From: Azolla caroliniana
Taxonomy: Eukaryota > Polypodiophyta
Direction of reading: 5' to 3'
NCBI GenBank assembly: GCA_043228905.1
Contig: JBHGNT010000006.1
Coordinates: 22,692,001 to 22,756,000, forward strand
DNA: 64,000 nucleotides
Made by a program: the position numbers and the translations under genes. The first letter of the stretch is position 1, and every line of letters starts with the position of its first letter. The notes under the pieces were generated by a model. It was not told where the DNA came from, searched no databases, and saw only the letters and a program-made list of their open reading frames with translations. Below are positions 56,423-64,000 of this stretch, piece by piece.

Positions 56423-56434
56423 GCTCTGATACCA
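56423..56434 (-). other. Copia-1 primer-binding site (tRNA-iMet)
   Basis: TGGTATCAGAGC on the minus strand, three bases after the 5' LTR, is the standard complement of the plant initiator methionine tRNA 3' end. Confidence 0.95.
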
Positions 56435-56437
56435 AAT

Positions 56438-57043
56438 TGATGGGAAATAAACGAAACTTTCCAAACTTCACCTCTCGGCCACAACCAAGGAAACACACGA
56501 ATCGTTGTTGCAGAAAATGGGAAATGCGAAAAATAGAGAGGACACACGATTTATCGTGGAAAACCCTGTACGGGAAAAACCACGGGAGTACAAGACTCCA
56601 AACCAACACTATGCACAGAGAAGTATACAATGGCGAGCTGCAAGGCGACGACCTTGAGCTCGCTGTCCTCGCCACAGGCGGCGGAAATACACAGAGGCGT
56701 CGACCTCTTCCTCTCTCTCTCGCGCTCTATCTCTCTCACGGCTGCTCTCTCTTCACTCCTCTAGAGTGGAAAAACAGAAAAATGAATAGCAACCACAAAA
56801 CTGTTTGCCCTAAGTCATATTTATACATATATGACTTTGGGGCTATTTACAACTATGGCCTCAGGGGCCCTTAGCAGACATATTCACGGATATGTCCCTG
56901 CATCCGGATCTCTCTCCGGGTACATTCGTCATCCGACTCCGAAGTCGGGGTCTTCATCATCCGGTTCCGAAACCGAAACCGGGCTGGTCGGCATTCATCT
57001 CCGATATCCAACCATCCCATCCGAAGGGACCGTAATCCCAACA
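56438..57043 (-). repeat. Copia-1 5' LTR
   Basis: 606 bp, near-identical to the 3' LTR, followed by the CAGAC duplication at 57044-57048. Confidence 0.96.
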
Positions 57044-57856
57044 CAGACGACCTATCAGACACAGCTCATCCACTACAGAAGCCAAGAAGTGGCAATCACG
57101 AGCCTTATCAAACAATTGAAAGACGAAAAACAGGCCGAAGAAAATAAGTCGAAGATGGGGCTGGGCCGAATCCGTGATCTGGTGCGGACATGGTGAGACT
57201 AGTGGAAGAAAGTTCGGTTCAATGGTGGTCTCAATGGGCTAAACAGGCAGAGTGGAGTTACAATTGCTGAGAGCGGATGCGGAGAACCGGAGAAAGGACT
57301 ATGACAATTTCTATAAACTGGACGAAGAGAACATTGTAAACATAAGAGAGGAATTGTCGGACGACTTCCTATCGTTAGCCGGGGACCAATTGGCAGCGGT
57401 GAGACGATTGGTGGAACAGCTAGATGACGACCAGCTGGATACACAACTCCAGCTCGAGCGGTATGAATGAGAACGACGACGATAAGAAGTGGTCAGAAGA
57501 ACTACGACGATCAATATCAATGATGAGGAGCAGTCTTCGAAGCAGGCGCCGAATGCAACGGAATCTAGGGGAAGCCAACCGAACATAACTCTAGAGGAGG
57601 AGCCGAAAAATGGAAACCTACACACTCAACAGGAGGAGCCCAAACCAATAGAACCAGATGCGGAAGCCTCGGGACTGGTGGAACCAACGAGACCAGTGGA
57701 ACCAGAGAGACCAGTGGAACTAGAGAGACAGGTGGAATCGGAGAGACGAGAGGAGCAACAACAGGAGTAGCCGCAGGAGCAGCAACAGGAGCAGCTACTT
57801 GATGAGCCTTTAGAACCCTTAGAACAGAGCATTTTGGACATTTTGGAGGGAGATTG
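57044..57856 (+). pseudogene. Gypsy-G accessory ORF copy B, C-terminal part
   Basis: Continues the coiled-coil protein after the Copia-1 insertion: SLIKQLKDEKQAEEN, RRKDYDNFYKLDEEN, a Glu/Pro-rich repeat (VEPTRPVEPERPVE) and the conserved end SILDILEGD, equivalent to NILDILEDE of copy A. Stops at about 57196, 57469 and 57769. The 3' sequences of both copies remain similar for about 40 codons past the stop (GTIPRACHVL versus HCPTGMPGVV). Confidence 0.7.
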
Positions 57857-58269
57857 AAGGCGAACAGTGGGATTCGACGTACAAGGTACTATCCCACGGG
57901 CGTGCCATGTGTTGGCTGCCAAAGACTTAAACAGTCGGATAAAGTCCAGAATGGGAAAGGGATAATTTATCTATAATTATTATTATTTTGAGAAGCAAAC
58001 GGACGGACCCAGAATCGGTATGCCGATCTGGATCTGAACTAGTTCGTAGCCAGTTGTCGGTCGGCACCGGTTCGCACCCAGAGCCGGTGACCTATAAAAG
58101 AGTATGCTTGGGCGGCCTCGCACAATGATTAAACCCGTTGAGAACGGCAATCTTGGCGAGAGATACCCCTCCCTCGTTCTTCAACCTCCAATCAATGCTA
58201 TTGGTCGAAGAAAACCACGTTCAACCAAAGACCAACACATCGGAAGGACAAATGCTATTCTCCGATACG
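57857..58269 (+). other. 3' end / LTR-like remainder of Gypsy-G
   Basis: Contains a TATA box (CCTATAAAAG, 58091-58100) and CCGGTT-rich sequence, suggesting a truncated LTR. Its borders could not be fixed because no second copy is available. No ORF. Confidence 0.35.
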
Positions 58270-60685
58270 GATGGTGCCCATAGACGAGGTTGACGCGGAA
58301 GAGGTCAATTCGACCTATCCCACGAAGGGAATTCACAATTTCGGCAAGGAAACGGAAGCCATCGAGGAACCTTCACAAGAAGGGGGAGCTTCCATGCCGA
58401 ACAAGGTCGGCGAACGACACCACCTACGTGCAACTATTGCGGCAAAATCGGCCATCGCGAAGAGGAGTGCCGGAAAAGACGAAGCGAGTCTGCTTCAACA
58501 AGCCGGCAACTCACAAATTACGCCGCGAACGCGGAATACGCGGACTACGACGGACTCTTCGTGATGAGGCATAGAGCGAACTCTATGATGGCCTCCGATC
58601 CCGCAAACTCTGCAAGCATCTCCAACTCCGAACACTCGTGGTTCGTAGACTCCGGCGCCTCACACCACATGACGTCGCACCAAGAGTGGTTTCGCAACTG
58701 CGAACGCCGGATCGACCCGGCTACATAGAGACCGGAGACGACACTCCACATCCCATTCGGCACATCGGCGATGTCCCATTCGGGAAAGAAGGCGAGAAAA
58801 CTTGCATCAAGAATGTCCTGCACATGCCCACAATAACAAAGAATTTGTTCTCGGTTGGCCAAATCGTGGAGCAAGGCATGCAAGTCCGCTTCAACAATGA
58901 AGGTTACTTCATCGAGAAAGACGGCCGACTCATAGCCAAGGGACGGAGAGACGGTCGCTTGTTCATCCTCGACTCGAACGAGGTAAAATCGGCCATGTAC
59001 GCCAAAGGTCTCAAGACCGAGACAAACATCGAGTTGTGGCACAAGCGAATCGGCCACGTAAACCTCCAACAGCTTCGCGGAATGCAATCAAAGGGAGTCG
59101 TAATCGGACTTCCGGCCTTCGAATCAAAACGAGTTGACCGAATGTGCGAAGCATGCCAACTTGGCAAACAACATCGACTCCCATTCCCGAAGGAGATCTC
59201 CGCAAGCAAAGGCCTCCTTGACATAATCCACTCGGACGTATGGGGACCGGCTCAAACGCCGACGCTCGGCGGATGCCATTACTACATCACCTTCATCGAC
59301 GACCACTCGCGCTACGCGTGGATATACCCGATTAAGAAGAAGAGTGAAGTGCTCTCCCACTTTCAAAGGCTCAAAAGACAAGTGGAGAAAGAAACCGGTC
59401 GGCACATTTGATGCCTACGATCGGACGGAGGAAAGGAGTACTTCTCCGACGAGTTCACCTCCTACCTCCAAGGTGAAGGGATTCGTAGAGAATTCTCATG
59501 CCGACACACTCCCCAACAAAACGGAGTAGCCGAGAGAAAGAATCGGCAAATACTCGAGGTAGCACGCGCCATGATGCGTGAGAAGCACATGCTGAACTTC
59601 TATTGGGCGGAAGTGGCATCCACGGCCGTCTATCTCATGAATCGATGCACCACAAATAGCCTGCACGAGCTTACTCCATACGAGATCTTCCTTGGAAGAA
59701 AGCCCATCCTCTCGCACCTCAAGGTGTTCGGAAGCATTGCGAATGTACGCATCCCGAACGAAAGTCAAGAGAAGCCCGACGCGAAGTCAGAAGAATGTAT
59801 CCTCATAGGATACTTGTCCGCGAAAAAGGCGTACAAGTGCTTCAACCCTTCGACCCGAGCGGTGCGGATAAGTCGCGATGTCATTTTCGACGAATTGACA
59901 TCTTGGTATAAGCCCGATGCGACTCCATCCGACCCGATCGAGGAAGAGTTGAACGCCAACTCAGACGACGAAACTCGGCCAAGTCCTCCACCGAAGGACA
60001 ATCCAAGCTCTACCGAGCTAATTGGCCCACAAGAGCCTCCGCGCGATGAAAACACATCGCGGCCAAGTCCGACACCGGACAAAGGCAAAGGTAAGATGCC
60101 CAAATACGAAGTCGAGGTCCACCCCGACGACCATGATTCGGATGATTCGGCTCGCTCACTAGACAGTGAGTTCGGTGTACCCATCATGAGGACACCCGGA
60201 GTAAAGAAGGCGCTCACATCAACAAATGAGAAACTCCGCCGCTCATCACGAGCGAAAACCCAAGTCACTCGTTACGCCTACAACGAGTATATGGCCCATC
60301 ACTATGCCCTCGCGATGAAGGTAGTGGCCGAACAAGAGCCCGAGGATCCAAGCCTTCGTCACAGGCTTGAGGGGGAGAATAAGCCGCGAAGAGCCGTGCA
60401 ACAAAGCCGTGAAGAGCCGTGCAACAAAGCCGCGGAGAGCCGCGCAACGAGGCCGCGAAGACGCGGAGAACCGCGCAACGAAGCCGCGAAGACGCGAAGA
60501 AAGCCACGCAACAAAGCCGCGGAGAGCCGCGCAACGAACCCGCGAAGAGCCGTGCAACGAAGCCGCGAAGACGCGAAGAAAGCCATGCAATGCCGCGAAG
60601 AAAGCCGCATGCCGCACCGATGCCGACGAAGCCGAAGGAAGCTAAACCGGACGTTGGACACCTCACACTTGAGCTTGAGGGGGCA
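58270..60685 (+). pseudogene. Copia-2: gag end, protease, integrase; RT and RNase H deleted
   Basis: Zinc knuckle CNYCGKIGHREEEC (58429-58470), protease WFVDSGASHHMT (58639-58674), frameshift near 58725. Then a long frame: VLHMPTITKNLFSVGQ, LWHKRIGHVNLQQL, CEACQLGKQHRLPF, IHSDVWGP, YITFIDDHSRYAW, TPQQNGVAERKN and the post-integrase Ser/Pro-rich hinge. One TGA at 59409-59411. After ALAMKVVAEQEPEDPS the RT should start; instead the frame jumps to the terminal RHRLEGEN and a tandem repeat. It is therefore a non-autonomous derivative. The 5' part and LTR are not recognised. Confidence 0.85.
60376..60640 (+). repeat. GC-rich tandem repeat replacing RT in Copia-2
   Basis: Irregular units of about 23-33 bp built on AAGCCGCGAAGAGCCGYGCA. 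All three frames on both strands stay open over most of it, producing several spurious Arg/Ala/Glu-rich ORFs. Confidence 0.9.
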
Positions 60686-61130
60686 TGTTGAGATATCAAG
60701 CTCAACTAGTTTAATCTAGTTAGTCAACACATGTAACTTAGTAGTTACCTAGATCGAATCTAGTTAATGTGTTGACCTTAAGCCTTTAAATAGGACCTTG
60801 TACTTAAGTAGGATATTCTAGATCCTCCACTCCTTAGTACATTTAATGTAGGACTTACACATAAGTACCTATGTTCTACCCACACATGTGCACCTTTGCA
60901 CATGGGTTGTATATATACCTCATTGTGGGTATTTTTGTATGTTGATGACACTTTTCAATATAGTCAATCATCCCCCATTTATCTTTGTGTTCAAGTGTAA
61001 CTTCCTCTCTCTCTCTCTCTCTCTTCCTCTCACACACTCTCACGCACATATCATACTAATCTTCCATTGCTTAACGTAACCATATAATTAGTCTCTAATT
61101 AACCCTAGTTAATTACCTAACTACTTAACA
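60686..61130 (+). mobile_element. Copia-2 3' LTR
   Basis: 445 bp from TGTTGAGATATCAAGCTC to CTACTTAACA, after a polypurine tract (GAGCTTGAGGGGGCA). TATATATACC at about 60909 is a likely TATA box and a (TC)n tract lies at 61003-61023. The end is inferred from the CA dinucleotide because only one LTR is present. Confidence 0.75.
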
Positions 61131-61138
61131 ATTGGTCA

Positions 61139-62579
61139 TCCCGACTCAGCCACTCATTCGGTCCACTTAACCGAAATGAGATCAGACTCTCTTCTAGAGT
61201 GCCGAGGTCTTCATCTTCTATCTGGACCGATTTAGTCTCACTAGCCTCATCCTCCGGTATTGGGTTGGGGTCGGAAGTCAGAGCTGGTAAGGCATACCAT
61301 GATGTCGTCTCATCAAACTCAACATCCTGGCTAACTCGGACTTGCTCATTCGGTCCACTAAACCGAAATGAGATCGGACTCTCTTCTAGAGTGTCGAGGT
61401 TTTCATCTTCTATCTGAACCGATTCAGGCTCACTAGCCTCATCCTCCGGTATTGGTTCGGGGTCGGAAGTTGGAGCCGGTAAGGCATACCATGATGTCGT
61501 CTCATCAAACTCAACATCCCGGCTAACTCGAACCTACTTCGATCGGGGGTTATAACACTTATACCCTTTTGCTCATGCGAGTAACCGACCAGGATGCATT
61601 TCTCCGACTTTGCATCCAACTTCCTCCGCTTCTCATCCGGCACATGCACATATGCAATGCTACCGAATATCCGAAGGTGTCTCAAATTCGGCTTGCGCTC
61701 GAAATAGAGCTCATGCGCGGACACCTTGTTACCGATCTAGTTTATGATGTAGACGGTCGTCCGGACCGCCTCCGCCCAGTAGAAATGGGGCATGTTTTTC
61801 TCCTCCAACATTGCCCTTGCCGCATCGACAATCGATCGGTTCTTCCTTTCGGCCACACCATTTTGCTCCGGTGTGTATCTGCAGTTGAACTCTCTCCAAA
61901 TTCCTTTTTGTTGCAGATAACTGTTGAATTGGCCGGAAATTTATTTTTTTCCGCCATCCGACCGTAGGCACTTGATCTTCCTCTCCGTTTCCCGTTCAAC
62001 CAGGTTTTGCAGGTTCCGGAAACACTTGAAGACTTCACTCTTCCGCTCAATGAGGTAGATCCATGTGTGCCAGCTGTAGTCGTCGATGAAGGAGACAAAA
62101 TACTGACTCCTGCCAAGACTAACGTTCTGTGCCAGTCCCCATACATCCGAATGAATAAGGTCGAGCTTGTTACGGCTACAGTTTCATTTGGTGGGGAATG
62201 GAAGCCGGTGTTGCTTCCCAAGTTGGTAAGATTCACATATTTGGGCCTTCTGGCCACTGAACTTTGGCAAACCGAAAATAACTTGTTTCGTTTGCAGGTC
62301 TTGAAGCCTCTGGTAATTGACGTGGCCAATCCGCTTGTGCTAGAGATCGATATCCGATTTAATCTTCTGTCCTTTGGCGAACAAAGCGGTGCCGATGTCA
62401 TTGGTGTCGAGGATAAACATCCTCTCGTCTCTGCGCCCTTGCCCAATGATTTGGCCCTCTTCCTTGATGAAGCACCCGAGGTGTGTAAACCGCACCTGCA
62501 TCCCCTGGTCAACGATCTGACCGACTGACACCAGGTTCTTCGTGATAGTCGGAACGTGTAATATGTTCATCAGCTTCCC
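61139..62579 (-). pseudogene. Copia-2 family fragment: integrase, minus strand
   Basis: Reads LMNILHVPTITKNLVSVGQ, LWHKRIGHVNYQRL, LGKQHRLPFPTKW, LIHSDVWGLAQ, YFVSFIDDYSW, CLRSDGGKK, then frameshifts and stops, then YKCYNPRSKQVRVSRDVEFDE and an acidic hinge. The hinge holds a 192-bp direct duplication (61159-61350 and 61351-61535). It is truncated on both sides, by the Copia-2 LTR region on the left and Gypsy-S on the right. It resembles the plus-strand copy at 58270-60685. Confidence 0.88.
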
Positions 62580-64000
62580 TGTCACGGATCATAAACTCAA
62601 GAGACAAGCAAGAAGATAACCAAATGGACAAGAAAGAAGATAGTATTAAAGGAAAGACTCCATAACTGGTGTTGTTCAACATGAATTCCTTCAAGGTGAA
62701 CTCCTCTATTTATACTACATGGCATGCATACTTGTTGCACGCTTGGACGACCTTTGGGGCATTTTGTAAATTTGCCGATGGTTCCCATGTGGCCTCAGAC
62801 ATGGGGTAACCCCTCCATAGGACGAGGTATTGCAAGTGTCGACGGTGCCAACGCGAGTCAAGGATTTGGTCGACCTCGTATTCCTCCCCTGTCGTCAATT
62901 GCACAGGTGGTGGTGGTGGGGTTTGACGTCCTGGGAGTTGTGAAACATAATGGGGTTCGAGGAGGGAGACATGAAAAACATCGTGAATCCGGAAGTGGGA
63001 TGGAAGGGCGAGCCGGAAGGCGACGGGATTGATGCACTCGATGATACGGAATGGTTCCAACTTCTTGTAATCAAGTTTCGCACATGGATGAGTAGTAGAG
63101 ATGTGTCGACATAACAACCAGACCATGTCTCCAACGACAAAGTGTGGAGTAGAAGATCAATGGAGATCAGCCTGCTTCTTGTATCGTTCACTAGCAAGAC
63201 TAAGCTCCAAGGATAAATCATGATGTAGTTCTTCCAAAATGCGGGCGCGATCCTCCGCCGAAGGGTTCACGGAAGTGGTAGGAAGGGGAATGTTGAAGCG
63301 AGGATGTAAACCGTAGTTGGCAAAGAAGGGAGTGACGCCAGTCGATGCATGGAGAGAATTATTGTAGGCGAATTCCGCGAGCGAAAGTAAGTTGACCCAA
63401 TCATCTTGTTGGTAACTAACCGAGCACCGAAGATACTGCTCAAGGATTTGGTTGACACGCTCCGTTTGCCCGTCAGTTTGGGGGTGATAAGTGGAGGACA
63501 ACTTGACAGAGATGCCTAAAGTTTGTAGCAAGCGCTGCCAGAAGTGAGAGACAAACTGGGGTCCACGATCCGAGATGACATCATCGGGGAGTCCATGCAA
63601 GCGTACCACATTGTTGAGTAGGAGATGCACCATTCCTTCTCCGGAAATGGTTTTGGAGTATGGAGTGAAGTGAGCCATCTTCGTAAACCGATCGACAACG
63701 ACCAACACCGAGTCATAGCTATTGACTAAGGGTAGATCAGTTATCAGGTCCATAGAGATAGAGGCCCAAGGACGACGAGGACATGGAAGCGGCTGTAGTA
63801 AGCCGTATGGCCAATGATGAATGGCTTTGGAGCGAGCACAAACCTCACAACTCTTTATGTATTCTTTGACCATCTTCCATGGTTGTGGCCACCAATACCC
63901 CCGAGAGATTAGCTCGAGAGTTTTCGCGACACCGAAATGACCTGCAAGTGGGTCATCGTGACATTCCCGCAACACTCGGGTGCGACATGGGCCCTCTGGG
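62580..64000 (-). pseudogene. Gypsy-S: chromovirus integrase and chromodomain, cut by window edge
   Basis: On the minus strand: H-H-C-C finger (CHDDPLAGHFG...CEVCARSK), catalytic core MDLITDLP, VISDRGPQF, HPQTDGQTERVNQ with Glu, KLDYKKLEPFRII (GPY/F variant with Glu for Gly), HDVFHVSLLEPH, and chromodomain EYEVDQILDSRW, LQYLVLWRGYPMSEATWEP. An in-frame TGA at 63157-63159 breaks it. The frame ends TAA at 62710-62712, overlapping a TATA-like GTATAAATAGAGG. A short LTR-like tail ends at TGTCACGG (62580). It is related to but clearly different from Gypsy-T. RT lies beyond the window. Confidence 0.9.

Larger units (their letters stand above)
51724..57043 (-). mobile_element. Copia-1: complete Ty1/copia retrotransposon, very recent insertion
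   Basis: 5,320 bp with 606-bp LTRs (51724-52329 and 56438-57043) that differ by one base by eye (CACAGCTG versus CACGGCTG). It is flanked by the perfect target duplication CAGAC (51719-51723 and 57044-57048). It has an initiator-Met primer-binding site, a polypurine tract and a single polyprotein frame with one nonsense codon. It is inserted in Gypsy-G aORF copy B. Confidence 0.97.

Noticed and set aside
60246-60705. Overlapping Arg/Ser/Ala-rich ORFs on the minus strand
   Set aside because: They only read the GC-rich tandem repeat of Copia-2 backwards.

Overview
The window looks like repeat-rich nuclear DNA of a land plant. It has one conventional host gene, a WRKY transcription factor with two 3-4 kb introns. 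Nearly everything from about 18 kb to the right edge is nested transposable elements. A non-seed vascular plant (fern or lycophyte) is my guess; it rests on the style of the retroelements (a self-priming sushi/Tf1-like chromovirus and a gypsy lineage with FLDD in place of YxDD) and is not proven. No rRNA, tRNA, CRISPR or organellar gene was seen.

Layout. 1-7101: AT-rich flank with microsatellites and a W-box cluster. 7102-16132 (+): group IIc WRKY gene, three exons joined as 7102..8363, 12297..12449, 15442..16132 (701 aa), apparently intact. 16133-18049: nothing recognised. 18050-18725 (+): decayed copia pol. 19173-21708 (-): first copy of a coiled-coil accessory ORF (aORF) of a gypsy element, split by a solo LTR. 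21709-22098 (-): another solo LTR. 22100-24320 (+): dead Copia-1 fragment. 24321-29396 and 35170-35260 (-): FLDD-type gypsy (Gypsy-F copy 1), split by Gypsy-T (29397-35169, +), a nearly intact chromovirus with near-identical LTRs and a CCGGC target duplication. 35261-36388 (+): Copia-1 3' end with LTR. 36389 to about 43680: a region I interpret as an undescribed DNA transposon, with a degenerate FCP1/HAD-like gene (+), a convergent intron-containing transposase-like gene (-) and arrays of the palindrome TAGCTAATTAGCTA. 43690-47402 (-): Gypsy-F copy 2 with its LTR. 47403-57856 (+): Gypsy-G (integrase followed by the aORF), interrupted by a solo LTR (49220-50057) and by a complete, very young Copia-1 (51724-57043, -; CAGAC duplication). 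58270-61130 (+): Copia-2 copy that has lost RT/RNase H. 61139-62579 (-): second Copia-2 integrase fragment. 62580-64000 (-): 3' end of another chromovirus.

The retroelements show a readable insertion history. Gypsy-G and Gypsy-F are old and host the others. Gypsy-T and the complete Copia-1 are recent: their LTR pairs differ by one microsatellite length change and by one base respectively. Each young element carries one nonsense codon, so neither is obviously autonomous as assembled.

The most interesting observations are the putative two-gene transposon at 36.4-43.7 kb, the predicted self-priming primer-binding site and -1 frameshift site of Gypsy-T, and the duplicated accessory ORF downstream of a gypsy integrase.
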